From: Mactra quadrangularis
Taxonomy: Eukaryota > Mollusca > Bivalvia > Venerida > Mactridae
NCBI GenBank assembly: GCA_025267735.1
Contig: CM046303.1
Span: 58,173,403 to 58,237,402, forward strand
Reading direction: 5' to 3'
DNA length: 64,000 nucleotides
This document shows positions 13,846-25,591 of the stretch, in pieces (the stretch's first letter is position 1; each line of letters opens with the position of its first letter). Under the pieces are notes generated by a model. The model ran no database searches. It was not told where the DNA came from and saw only the letters and a list, made by a program, of their open reading frames with translations. The position numbers were made by a program, and so were the translations under genes.

Positions 13846-15004
13846 AGTTACCCTGTTTCAGTCTCATCATACTACTATAGTGTTAATGACAATGTTATAA
13901 GCGGTATTGTTGGTATTTTAGTTTTGTTCATTGGCCTGTGCTTACAGTGAGACTTACACTCGGCTATTATGGACAATCTTTCAATTAATCAACACCAAAA
14001 AAAAATGCAAAGTTGGATTGACAATAAAGAAGCCATTTATTTGTACTTCTAACAAAAGTTTCAAATTTAGTCTAGCTGATTTTTATCATTAAAAACTATT
14101 TTCATATTTAAAATTACATTTCATCTTGTTACAAAGATTAAATTTATCATATACGACCTCCGTATGGTTGTCTGCACTTTTAATACAATCATATTTAGAC
14201 AGCCTACTCAATTACCTTCCAAAGTAGACACTGCAAGGCATTAGAATACTTCTGACAAAGTGTAAATTAATTGGCGACAACATTCATTATAGAGCACACA
14301 ATGTCTCATCAACAGAAATGTCTATCAATTCGGAACTAATTAAAACCATTGAATGTATTATATCCACCGGAACGTCTATGTGGTTTTTACACTTTATTTA
14401 TGGAGTACACTTCAACGCGATGTAAATGATAGTCCCGAGATGGGGGGCTTGTGTTAAATATGTCATCTTTATTACTATAGCTTGTCAGGTCTAACAAGAA
14501 GAAAGATAGTCTCCGTCATATCTTGTCAGTCTTGCTGGTGTATATTCTTAGCACCTGTCATTTTGTGTTAGTTTGATGGTTATCACATGAAAATGGTTTC
14601 AGTTTATCGTCGAAGTTTTGTAACAGTCTGTCTGGTGCTTAGTAATTTAAAGGGAGATGTAAAAACAACAACAAACAAAAGAGGAATGACTGATATTCAG
14701 TTAAAATTTTAAACAATGTTTATTCTTTTGTCTGGGATACATCTTAAACATTTAATCATTTTCGTTTTAGTCCCAATGTTAAGCTTTCTATCAATCTATA
14801 AACTTCATTTTCTGATTCTAAACTTGGTACAAAAATATAATATAACTTTAAAGCTGTGGTTTAGATCTTTACATTTGAATTCAATTTTAATTCGGTTTGT
14901 GAAAGTCAAAAGCATAATGATAAAGAGTATGAACACTTTTTTATCTGTGTTGATACATTAGTTCTTAAAATCACACTAAATCACGCTGAGAATCAGTGAT
15001 TCGG
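13846..15004. other. No gene seen
   Basis: An AT-rich spacer between two SINEs. The open frame at 14716-14961 has no recognisable features. Confidence 0.4.
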
Positions 15005-15384
15005 TAAAATTTCGGGTCGTGAAATCTTGAGGGGTCGTTTGTTTGATTCCTCGGACGGGGCATACTTTCGTGCATTCTCGAACTCATAGGTTATCAAGTT
15101 TAAACGAGATTCTTGATACCTTTTGAGAACGAGAATGACCCACCTGAAGCTTGATCAAAATTTCTTCGTCCATTCTCCCTCCTGACACTGATTCTGAATT
15201 ATGCAGGGCAGTTGTCAGTCTCAAGTCAGTGATGGAAGTGTGCGCTTAGTAACTACATTTTAAAGTTCACATCCAAAGATTAGGTCTTTTTTAGAAACGA
15301 TGAGTATGTTGACTGACCGCGGAAATAATACGGTAAATCACTTATACAATTTACTGCTATGGCGTTTAAACTTCACCCCCTCAA
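15005..15384 (+). repeat. Old V-SINE-like SINE interrupted by a fold-back insert
   Basis: The head remnant is GAGGGGTCGTTTGTTTGATTC, cut at GGGGCATACTTTCGTG, and the body resumes after the insert with TTCTTCGTCCATTCTCCCTC. The tail is GCTATGGCGTTTAAAC. It is more diverged than its neighbours. Confidence 0.65.
15073..15140. repeat. Short fold-back insert inside SINE
   Basis: The left arm CATTCTCGAACTCATAGG and the following TTATCAAG pair with the right arm CTTGATACC...GAACGAGAATG. This segment is absent from other SINE copies, so it looks inserted. A related single arm lies at 919-957. Confidence 0.55.
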
Positions 15385-15750
15385 AAAATAGCATGAGACT
15401 TATTAGTACATATCACACTCTTCGATAACTTTGATACATGATGCAAACAATCCATTTTGGTCTCATTTCAATTTTTAATAAGCTATACCAAGTTTCTCAG
15501 TAAAATCGAGTTATTTTTTTCGAGAGATTTTATTTCTTCTACTTTGTCATCATTTAACTATTTTAAATTGTCATTTCCATAAGAAGTAAAATACAATATG
15601 TAAATTACAACATGTAAACTTATTACAAATTATGACAGATCATTGTCTGCAGTTTCCAATTACATCACTTATTCTAACGAGAACAACGTGAACCAAAATA
15701 ACGTACTGAGTTGTCGTTCTTTTATAACACATAATATACACGCGTAAGCC

Positions 15751-16052
15751 GCCCGGCTAGCTCAGCTGGTAGCACGTAAGTCTACTGATCGAGGGGTCGT
15801 GGATTCGATTCCAGGGCTGGGGCATACTTTCGTGGAGTTTGGTCATGAAATAATTTGCCCTCCTACCAATGATTCTTAATTATGTAGGGCAGTTGTCAGT
15901 CACTGACGAAAGTGTGCGCTTAGTTGGTTAACAGCTAAATCCAGAGATTTAGCCTTTCCAGGAGCAGTGAGTAGGTTGACTGGCCGCCGTTAGATGATCT
16001 ATATATATATACAATGTGTTGCTACGGCGTTAAACCCAACAAAAAACAAACA
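15751..16052 (+). repeat. V-SINE-like SINE, full length
   Basis: The head is GCCCGGCTAGCTCAGCTGG, the B-box GATTCGATTCC, the body CAGCTAAATCCAGAGATTTA, and the tail GCTACGGCGTTAAACCCAAC plus A-rich repeats. Confidence 0.85.
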
Positions 16053-17284
16053 CATACACGTGTAACATAGTGATATATAGCTTTCTTCACAACAGTTCAT
16101 CAGCATTGGACAATCGGACCAGCGAAATGGAATTTATTACTGGACAGAATAAAAGTTTACCGGACTAAAAAACCCTAGCGTGAAGATAGATATTATGCTG
16201 TGCATTTTAACGATTTAGAATAATATAGTCTAAATTAAATTAACAATACAACAACAAATAATGTGTGTTATTATCAAATTAGGACAATTTTTATTGTATA
16301 ATGTTAGCGGACCATCGAATCACTCACATTCTAAAAGTCACTGGACCGACGGCGATTTAGGTGGACTTTGACCACAATCCACTGGCTGAATTCGAAGACT
16401 GGTTATAGTCATATATATTCAGACGAAAATGGTCAATACAAAATATATTCTCTTAATAGAATTGAGACCATGTCGGCTACCTGTGATTAGAACCTTTGTT
16501 TCGAAATCTAGTACTTAGTACAAAAGCAGGCTTAAACACAAAACTCGAATGATAGAAATCAATGAATGGATGTTACCTGTAGCAAAATATCTTTAAATAA
16601 TACAATTAAAATTAAAAAATTAAATAAAACTTCGGGACATTGGATGTTCATACCACCAAAAAACATTGTGATTTCTTTAAATAATACAATCACAAAGAGT
16701 GAAAACACGAACATTGTTAAAGGGAATGATGTAAATAAGTAAGTACAAATGTATTTATAAATTTGACATTTGCAATTTACCAGATATAATAAAAGAAGTC
16801 ATAGTACTATACACATGCACCCGGCCCAATGGGCCTATAAGTCACCTATACACACAACAAAGTATGAAAGTAAGATAAGTTTACGATGTAGGCCTACATT
16901 ATGTAAAACAGTTCAGTTCTGCATGGGCAAATATATTCATGATAAGTTACGACTAATAAATCACGAACAAAAACACCAGAAATATAAAGATTGCAACGAT
17001 TAGAAGACTTGTGATTTAGCTGAATGAGCAAGCCAACTATGTTTTAACATATTTATGAAGTTATAGACATTAACAAGTAGCACAGGGAACCCAGTAATCG
17101 TTTGTTTTTATTTAAAACTCATCGTAAATGTATGTTAAAGAATTATTCATATTTATATCTGACATGGGAGAACTAAATAACAAATAATTAATAGAATTTA
17201 TTGTGTATATGATGTTGAACAACACATTTGATTTTACAAATGTATGTACATGGTATGTAGTTCAAGGTAAAGCCCTTAAGAGTG
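16053..17284. other. No gene seen
   Basis: AT-rich. The frame at 16770-17003 has no family resemblance. Confidence 0.4.
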
Positions 17285-17425
17285 TCGGGATTCACCCAGA
17301 CACGGATAAAATGTCGGGAGACATATTCACAAAGGATAAAGAGTGGCACCCAGATAGATATAGAATGTCGGGAGGCACCCAGACAGGGATAGAATGTCGA
17401 GCGAATACCCAGACAGGGATATTTA
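17285..17425. repeat. Short minisatellite, ~28-30 bp period
   Basis: The unit ACCCAGACAGGGATAGAATG and the bases after it recur at about 17291, 17347, 17376 and 17407, with one degenerate unit near 17320. Open frames on both strands here are by-products of the repeat. Confidence 0.7.
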
Positions 17426-18018
17426 AAAAATAACATTTATTTAGGGAAGGTTCAGATATAAAATTGTATGTCCTTAAGCTCACTTTTTTGAGGTCATGAT
17501 ACTTCTAATGAGCGTGCCTGTGTAATATCATACTTATGTAATATTGTTTAACGAGTTCATTGTTTCTCATGGTGAATATATTACATACAGATATATTTGA
17601 GGTGAAAGTTCTAATGTTTAGGTACATCTAATCATACAGAACATGCCAAGAAGAAATACCAAGAATAATACGAATACAAGGCGTGTAAATTGTTGACAGC
17701 TTTGACTGAGAAGTCAAAACAAACTCATTGTTGCCAAATTAAATGATCAATGATCCTCACAGACGTTTTCCATGCGTTATTGTATTCACAACAGCTAATT
17801 ATAAGAGGTCTCCGTAACTTTGTGTTTCAATGTTGCTGTCCGTAAGCCGTAGTTTCGAATTAATGCAAAATCCAAACTAATAAGCTTGGCCGAATATGCG
17901 AATCTGAGATGACCCTTTTGCACATATAGGAGGTTATCAAGGTTTCCGAACAAGAATGTGTTATTTAAGTCAGGGGAACCCTGAGTTCAACTCTAAGCGT
18001 TTTACCAACAGCTCTATA
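17426..18018. other. No gene seen
   Basis: AT-rich spacer with no supported feature. Confidence 0.4.
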
Positions 18019-18339
18019 CACTGCCCTCCCAAAAGTTCCTTCACAGAACAAATAATTGAATTGCTACAAAATCCAAGTTCAAGTTTGCAGATTTATTGTA
18101 TCATTGTTTATTTACTTCATTATTGGAAACACAATTTCTATGGGTACATACCATTATCGAGTTGCAGCAAAAGTTATCTAACAACCTCCAAAACTATGGT
18201 CAATGTATGACAATAAACACAAGAGCACCGCTGGGCGGAGCATTATATGCCCGAAAGTGTTTTTATTTAGTTAAGATGAAGCATTAGTAAGATATGAGAA
18301 TATTTCAGATGAATATCATATTATGAATAATTGTGGAAA

Positions 18340-18925
18340 ACAAAGTAGAGAAAAAAGTTTTAAGGTAATAATGACCGTGGCCTTTGACCTTGTGACCCCA
18401 AAATCAATAGGGGTCTTCTACCCGATATGGACAATCCTCGTATGAAGTTTAAATATTGTTGACCAAATGGAACTTAAGATATGCTCCGGAAACTGTTTTC
18501 AGTTTTATGGTAATAGTGACCTTGACCTTTGACTCCAAAATCAATAGGGGTCTACTACCCAATATGGACAATCATTGTATGAAGTTTGAATATTGTGGAC
18601 CAAATGGAACTTAAGTTATGCTCCGGAAACTGTTTTTAGTTTTAAGGTAATAGTGACATTGACCTTTGATTTTGTGACCCCAAAAACAATAGAGGTCTTC
18701 TACCTGATATGGACAATCATCCTATGAAGTTTGAATAATGCGGGCCGAATGGAACTTCAGTTATGCTCCGGAAACTGTTTTCAGTTTTATGGTTATAGTG
18801 ACCTTGACCTTTGACCTTGTGACCCCAAAAACAATAGGGGTCTTCTACCCAATATGAGCAATCATCATATGAAGTTTAAATATTGTGGGCCAAATGGAAC
18901 TTCAGTTATGCTCCGGAAACCAAAA
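18340..18925. repeat. Tandem units of ~137-145 bp carrying nuclear-receptor-like half sites
   Basis: Four to five units share GACCTTGACCTTTGACC, TGACCCCAAAAACAATAGGG and ATGGACAATC blocks. The unit at about 18800 has the uninterrupted TGACCTTTGACCT text. Confidence 0.8.
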
Positions 18926-19090
18926 TTGCTAACGGACGGACGGACGGACGGACAGACGAAATTCTTTCGGGCATATAAAAATGTTAAGACTGAGTAAATT
19001 AACTCTTTTTATTGTTAATATTTCGCCTAAAAGGCTTTGTCAAAGTATTTAAAACAATTTTACTACATTTTTTCACATTGAAATTTGAAA

Positions 19091-19159
19091 TGACGTCAAC
19101 AAACAGGAAATGACATCATGACGTCAATTTGACGTCAAGACATGAACTTTGGCGCCAAA
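19091..19159. promoter_or_regulatory. Cluster of CRE palindromes and an E2F-like palindrome
   Basis: TGACGTCA occurs at 19091-19098, 19119-19126 and 19130-19137, with TGACATCA at 19111-19118 and TTTGGCGCCAAA at 19148-19159. Known binding preferences are CREB/ATF for the former and E2F for the latter. The cluster is inside the 1.09 kb inserted element, so it may be carried by the repeat rather than serve a local gene. No transcription start is evident. Confidence 0.4.
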
Positions 19160-19562
19160 TCCTCAAAATACAGAATAGATAGTGCCATTTACTAATACCA
19201 TTCATGGAAAACCAGTGCATATCACGCGGCGGTGAATTTTTTTTTTAAAAACATTGTGGCGAGGATGACAATGACTGTGGAAATAACAACTATTGAAGAC
19301 AATGATGACAATAAATGATAAATGCTAAGTTTGAGATATTTTTGTAAGTTCATATCTAAAAGAAAAATGTAGATCTACTGATTTCAAAAGCAAAATTAAA
19401 ACTCAAAAGAGATATTTTTGTAAGTTCACATCTAAAAAAAAAAGTACTGATTTCAAAAGCAAAGTTAAAACTCATTTACAATAATTTGCTTTTACAACTA
19501 TTTAAAACTCCATTGAGTACAATGAAATTTGTTAATGTGTGAAGGAACTTGTGCAGGGCAGT

Positions 19563-20764
19563 TTTGAAGAACAAGGCTGAAATTAATAATTCGTTTATCC
19601 TCATCAGTGACATAGAAAATATGTTTTCTCCAATCATAATTATGCTAAATTTAGCTCAGCTTGTTCAACTTGACCTGTGGCAAGAAATGCAGTTTCAATA
19701 TCTTTAATATTCATTACATCAGTTACATGTTGTTACAATACAGTTACTAGATCAGGGACAATGAGAGGAGCGAATGATCACAGCAATATTATTTAAACAA
19801 ATAAAAAAAAACGGCTTATAGTGACATACATTTCATTACGATAGAAAAATATAATATCAAGCAAATGTTATCAGTACAAATAACAATAATTATTACATAA
19901 CTTCCCCACAACGTCCCACCCACAAAACTCGACAATCCCAGAATATTAACACTACATGATGTTTAAGCCTACACTACACAACCACAAAACAAAAAATAAA
20001 CGCTCAGAAAAATAAAAATTCAATGTGAAATTCAAATATTTACTCCGCGTGGTTTTTTCATAGTGACAAGTGAGTAAATTAACTTTAAAGTTTGTCATGA
20101 GAAGTATATGTAGTGAAAGGGAGGTAATCCGCTGTTTTCATAAGGTTTAAAGAGTTCACTGCTTAATCTATTTGACTGTAGTCTTATATTTAAATATGCA
20201 GTTAATGTAGCAGCGGCGCTTTTCAAAAAAATCTTACGATATAAATCATCGTAAGTCAAAAGCAAGATACATGGATAACACGGTCATTATTTGGCCAATC
20301 AATTTCAAATATCATTGAAAAAAACGTAACATGGTATGTACCTTTCGAATATCATGACAAAGTTATGTTTATTATCCACCTGACTTTGAACTGCAAGACA
20401 CTGGCACCGGAGTCCTTCAACTTGTTAAATACGCACACAAATACTTTAATAATAATATTTTTCAACGAGTTATAACTATACTTTCATTATGTATATTATT
20501 ATACATGTACATTATATAAAAGGCAATGTACATTTATACACGGGGGACTACATATAGGGACGTAAGCATATTTTATTATCATACGTTATGGACCCTGGTG
20601 CCAGTGCTGCAAGACTATGAAATTGACTTATGATAACTTTTTTCGTACGAATTTTTGTGAAAAGATGCACAGGAATATGTATAAGTTCCAAATCCTTACT
20701 GTTGACGTAAGAATATGAACTATAAAGTAATGTGATGTTTCGGCGTTTGGGCGACATTTCAACA
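19563..20764. other. No gene seen
   Basis: AT-rich intergenic sequence with no supported feature. Confidence 0.4.
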
Positions 20765-20884
20765 TACTTTTAGTCATGTTGTGGCGGTCAGTCATTCTAC
20801 TCACGGGCTATGGATAGGGTCTCGGTCTCGCTTTTAACAAAGTACTAACTACATGCCCTCGCCAGTGGCTGATAACTGCCTTAA
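20765..20884 (-). repeat. Fragment of V-SINE-like SINE
   Basis: GGCGGTCAGTCATTCTACTC through GCCAGTGGCTGATAACTGCC matches the reverse complement of the SINE body. Head and tail are missing. Confidence 0.6.
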
Positions 20885-21260
20885 TTGATACATAGGCTGG
20901 AGCTTTGACTCTCTGTCTGAACAGAATAGATGTGTGCATGACTGCGAGAGAGAAGTGGATGTCTTCATAATGTAGAGGCGTTCTTCTTTTTCCTGAAATA
21001 GCTTATGAGTTTCAATTATACATTTTTCGCCGAGTTGATATACATATTTAAATAAGTAATCGGTATTACATGATTGTGTAATGGCATTCGCGAAGATCTC
21101 AGGTTCTCTAAAAAGATATGTTACAAAATCACACACCTTGACCACTTTGACCAGCGCTGAGCGTTGTGATTTTACTATATATTTTATTAGTACTTATCTA
21201 TTAGGATATGCATGAAAGACTGCGATGATTTGTGACGTTATCCGCGGGCTTTTACATATA

Positions 21261-21528
21261 CTAGGGTCCGGAAGTTTCTTAACACATGTTCATTTTTTTT
21301 AAATTTTACAATTTAGATATACTTCACATGTTATTGTTAGTTTCACAGCTAATGTACATTTCAACATAAACACTCAATTATGTTCTTTCATCCTCCCTCT
21401 TTGTTAAAATGAAGTTTTTAATGAAAAATGACATTAATTCGTAATTAATAAATTCTATACTAAAGTTCAAGTTTTTAGTGAAAATATAAAAGAATTACAT
21501 GTGTGAAGAAACTTTTGGACCCCAGTGT
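21261..21528. mobile_element. Tc1/mariner-type MITE, GGGTCCAAAAGTTTCTT termini (copy 1)
   Basis: The left end CTAGGGTCCGGAAGTTTCTT and the right end AAGAAACTTTTGGACCCCAG are inverted, with TA on both outer sides. The interior is non-coding. Confidence 0.75.
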
Positions 21529-21851
21529 ATACATGTCGCTATAATTAGTAATTACACAGTGAAATGATCAGTTAAATTCCCATGCCAATTTGCACAAGCA
21601 ATACCAAGCCCTCATTCATGAACAATATTTTTGTCCGCGACATAACTGCACGTTTTTCTCTCTAATAAAAAGTAATGGACTTAGCGCAGCGTAAACTCCA
21701 GACTAGAAATGAAACAACAAAGAACTAGGGACCAAGGAAGTAGACTAATACATACGGTCACCTCCAAAAGTCTTTGGACAATTAAAATATTGTGAAAAAC
21801 TCATCATGCATACCGTATCTTACTGTAAGTAAAGCTTATTCATGTGATATA

Positions 21852-22283
21852 GAGCACGTTCCGCAAGGCGATCGCTAGCTAGCGCTTTTTGAAAGCGATT
21901 TATTGTAGCACAAGAGGTCTACGGATTGGTTTGCTTCAAACTAGCAAATCCAAGATGGCGACTTTCTAAATCAAAAAGTTCAGAATTGCAACAAATGAAA
22001 AATATTCAAATGAATTATCACCATGATTATTCTGTTTAACCGCTTTGACGAAATATATGCATTAAATGAAATATATATCAGTATTCTTGAAAAAGAAACA
22101 CATTCCCACAGGGGGCAGCAATTTTGAAAAAAAAAACCAGAAACGTTCCGAATGATACAGCTAGCAAGAAAAAAACTTGCTACGTTTCGCTAGCTAGCGA
22201 TTCAATTTGCTCGATCGTAGCAAACCGTTCCGTAGGAAATCGCTACAAAGCGCTGGTTAGCGATCGCCTTGCGGAACGTGCCC
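21852..22283. mobile_element. Inverted-repeat element with GCACGTTCCGCAAGGCGATC termini
   Basis: The left end GCACGTTCCGCAAGGCGATC followed by GCTAGC is mirrored at the right by GATCGCCTTGCGGAACGTGC. Secondary internal pairing is seen around TAGCTAGCG. It is about 430 bp with no transposase. Flanking ATA/TTA would fit a 3-bp TWA-type site, weakly. Confidence 0.75.
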
Positions 22284-22779
22284 TTAATTTGAATCTTATG
22301 TTGATTAACTCATTCCAACTGATTTTGGAATAATACTCAAATGTCTCGTTTATGGATTTCATGGGTACGTGTACAGTTTGTATAAAAAAACACTGTTTAT
22401 GTAAACGAAACAGTGAACTAATCCATGGCAGGGGATGCTCAGGATAACAATGCAATGTAATAAAGTATTAAATCTAATATGTTTCATGAGTGTATTGTGA
22501 GAGTGATGGTACAAGCATTCTTCCATTACAAGCATGATTGGCTAATGGTAGTCTACGAAAATAAGTGGGTGCCCGGTTGTCCGGGAGAATCACTTTTGAG
22601 TTCAGGCAATTAACAATTTCTTTTAGGCAACCAAAATTCTGCAAATGGAATATAATACTTGCTTCTAAAATGATCAGTTTGGACAATTACTTCATTAATG
22701 TCCTAATTTCGTAGACTGTTAAATGGAATGGTGGTTGTCTCGCAACATTAATTTTGTTAAAACTAACAATACAACTGTT
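22284..22779. other. No gene seen
   Basis: No supported feature. Confidence 0.35.
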
Positions 22780-23000
22780 GTTTTTATTTCTTTAACGTCG
22801 TATTCATCACAAATTTAGGTCATATACGACGGTCAGCTCTTCCTACTCTATGTTTCCTGAACACTTTTCTATCACCTGTACTAAATTACCTTACCACGAG
22901 GCCGACAACTCATGTATAGTGTATGACCTACTGCGACGGGGCTCGAACCCGCGATCTCCGGATTATAAGTCAGACATGCTATCAACTATGCTACGACCGC
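22780..23000 (-). repeat. SINE with tRNA-Ile(UAU)-like head
   Basis: On the minus strand the head GCATAGTTGATAGCATGTC has a pairable D-arm, the anticodon loop CTTATAA would read UAU, and the T-arm is GCGGGTTCGAGCCCCGT. The acceptor strands do not pair. Downstream GACCGTCGTATATGACCTA and ACGACGTTAAAG match the common SINE tail, so this is a SINE and not a tRNA gene. Confidence 0.6.
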
Positions 23001-23539
23001 GACTACCTGTTATTTTCAATACTGCTCTACCTTTGGAATGGTACCTTTTCTATGTTTACACAAACATCTAATGTTATTTTGTACGAACTATATTTATTAT
23101 TAAGTGACTCGGTTAATTCTAAAAGCAAATTTTCGGCAAGGACTTTTGTAGGGCACTATACAGACAATTATTGATGAAGCAATAAACGATCAATTATCAC
23201 AGGTCTTGTCTATAAATGTCACATAGGGAAATATCATTGAACTAATAAAAATTGACAGACAATTTGTTAAACTGTGTATAATACAGGAGTACAAACAAAA
23301 CACCTTTGACCTATTTGTCTATATTCAAATTTATTAGAATCTATTGTACTTACGACGTGTATCAAAACATTAGGCCATATCAAAATTGATTCTTTGTGTT
23401 TAGCGGCCGGTTAAAAAAATAACATCTATCTTGATCTATCAGCTTATAGCACGGATTTCACTCGCAGTGCATGTCAATGGAATTATCGGTAACTTTCTTA
23501 TCATCTAGTGTACATACATTGTTTGTTTGTTTTGTATAG
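23001..23539. other. No gene seen
   Basis: No supported feature. Confidence 0.35.
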
Positions 23540-23630
23540 GATAGAGCATGAGTAGCAGTTTGATATGGGATTTATCAACGAGCGAAGCGAGTTGATAAAT
23601 CCAATATCAAACTGCTACGAGTATTCTATC
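23540..23630. repeat. Long fold-back hairpin 1
   Basis: The left arm runs from GATAGAGCATGAGTAGCAG through GGATTTATCAAC. The loop is centred on GAGCGAAGCGAG. The right arm starts GTTGATAAATCC and ends ATTCTATC. The arms are about 38 bp and nearly perfect. Confidence 0.8.
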
Positions 23631-25591
23631 TGACTTAGACAACGGATATGAAATTATAAGTTTATAATGTCCATTTTCTTAAATTTTGTGTCGTGAATTT
23701 CGTGCGAAAGCTAATTAGACCTCATAAACACAATTAGATAGTGTTATTCATGAATGTAAATACACAATGTATTATTAATGTGCCCATGTACCTAATGTGC
23801 AGTTAAATAATTATAAAGGATTCAAATTAATAATCATTTTTGATAAATAATCACAGTGGTGATTCGTCAAAGGAATAATTCTTTATCACAGAACTGAATA
23901 CTGTTTTGGCTAACCAGGAGCACTATTAAGCTGTAAGTACATGTTATTGTTTTATATCTTTCATCACTTTTTAACATTGTTATAACTAGCAAACGTGTGA
24001 ACATTCAATTTAGACCATATTTCTCATAAAAAATAATATAAGATAAAACGTACAAAAAGAAAAATATAGAAAAAGAAAGAAAATAGAACGGTCAAGATTT
24101 AAAAAGCATATAATTCTTACTATTTGTTATTAAAAGCTACATTAAATTAGCACAAAGGGAGGCAACAATGGCAAGTGCTTAGATCATATTTAACCCCCTT
24201 GCCTATGTAAATCGTATTAGATAATATTAAATATACGCCCCGGGGGCATGTTTATGATTTTAAACACAGGGTATAGAAATATACAAAATATAACGCGTGA
24301 CTGTATAAATTTTGTTTTTGATTAATTTGATAAGTCTTCAATATATTTTTGTAATAATACTTAAATATCTAGTTAAATAATAAACAAAGAATCTGCAACC
24401 TGAAGTAAGACAGAATTAGACACCAATTGAATTTAATTGACATAATAAACTGCTTACTATGACAACCCATTCGTTAGTATTTAACTTGTATTAGAAAACA
24501 TCACAGTTTTAATCTGTATGACGTTATTATGACTTAAATGTCATACATATAGCCAAGCGTTTGCCTCCTTTAAGCGAAGCATTTGACTGGCTCTGGTCGT
24601 TCCTAAACACCATGCCATTCCTTTTTCATAGAGAATGGAAATAAGGCTTGGTTACCAGAGCTGTTAATGTTTTGCTAAGAGCTGGCTTACGCTGTTGAAT
24701 TTGGTGTTTGTCTCCGAGTGGAGACGAACCGATCTGCATGAGTCGTGCATGTGGTCGCACGATCATGGCGCTTCATTTCCAGTCTCGTTTAATGCCCCTC
24801 AAAATATTTAAAGTAAGAAGGCATACTAAAATTATTTAACTATCAGTTAAATAAAATTAGATCCTATTTAAATTTAATTGACGGAAGTAACTAATCTGTT
24901 ACATTTCTGTAGGTCTTTAATTTATTTAATTGGGATTTTGCCCATTCTACTACATTCGAGTTTTTCCACAAATGCCTTACTTCTAACAATCATATCTCGA
25001 GGGGTTTAATAGATAGGAAATGGTGCCAATGCAGTTTCACATTTATATATATATCACATAATCTGCAAAATTACAGTTATACGTATGAATTACCAATACG
25101 GTACGTGTACAAAATAACATTACGTGTAAGTGTTAACGTTAAAATAAAACAATCCAGTCCACTTCATCAATTTTCAAAACATGACACATACTATTGTGGT
25201 ACAGTGACAAAGTATTAATTCTTGTGAGGACTTAAATTAAAATAAATTATCAATTGGTTGGCTTTCAAATTAATACAGATAAGCTTATTGAAACCTTGGA
25301 AATCTACATATACTCAGCAGTTGATTGTATTTAAACTGATAATGGGGTGGATCAAATGGATTTTACAATCATTGTACTATTCCATGACTTATGCTAGTCG
25401 ACAAATGAGACCATGAATAAAAAAAAATCCTAACTTGAAGAGTCTAAATCCACCCCATACTATCACGCACTGTTTTCTCGAGTTTTAAGCACGGAGAAAA
25501 CGGTCTAATAATATTAAACATTTTACCGTGTGGTATGAGATTTATCAAACACTTTTTAAGCAATTTGATTGGCTGAGAGGCACCGTTGTCT
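23631..25591. other. No gene seen; 2 kb AT-rich
   Basis: The GC-richer patch at 24560-24790 has GTCTCCACTCGGAGAC pairing but no coding or RNA family that I recognise. Confidence 0.35.

Larger units (their letters stand above)
18218..19304 (+). mobile_element. 1.09 kb interspersed element with 11-bp target duplication
   Basis: ATGACAATAAA occurs at 18207-18217 and again at 19305-19315, bracketing the insert. It opens AGAGCACCGCTGGGCGGAGC and then has TATATGCCCGAAAG, which is inverted as CTTTCGGGCATATA at 18964-18979. Between these lie tandem units of 137-145 bp (ATGCTCCGGAAACTG at 18481, 18618, 18763 and 18908), each with TGACCTTTGACC-type text. A GGAC microsatellite follows. Positions 18985-19304 form the 3' part with a CRE/E2F-like cluster. 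A TSD of this length suggests target-primed reverse transcription, but no coding frame is present. Confidence 0.7.
18019..19562. mobile_element. Tc1/mariner-type MITE (copy 2), split by a 1.09 kb insertion
   Basis: The left end CACTGCCCTCCCAAAAGTTC and the right end AAGGAACTTGTGCAGGGCAG are inverted repeats. The interior (CCTCCAAAACTATGGTCAAT, then AAGTTTGAGATATTTTTGTA) matches the copy at 27376-27738, once the insertion at 18218-19304 is removed. Confidence 0.7.

Noticed and set aside
17188..17483. Overlapping frames on both strands around 17.3 kb
   Set aside because: They result from the short 28-30 bp minisatellite.
22926..23000. Possible tRNA-Ile(UAU) gene
   Set aside because: The acceptor strands do not pair, the anticodon stem has a mismatch, and a SINE tail follows.
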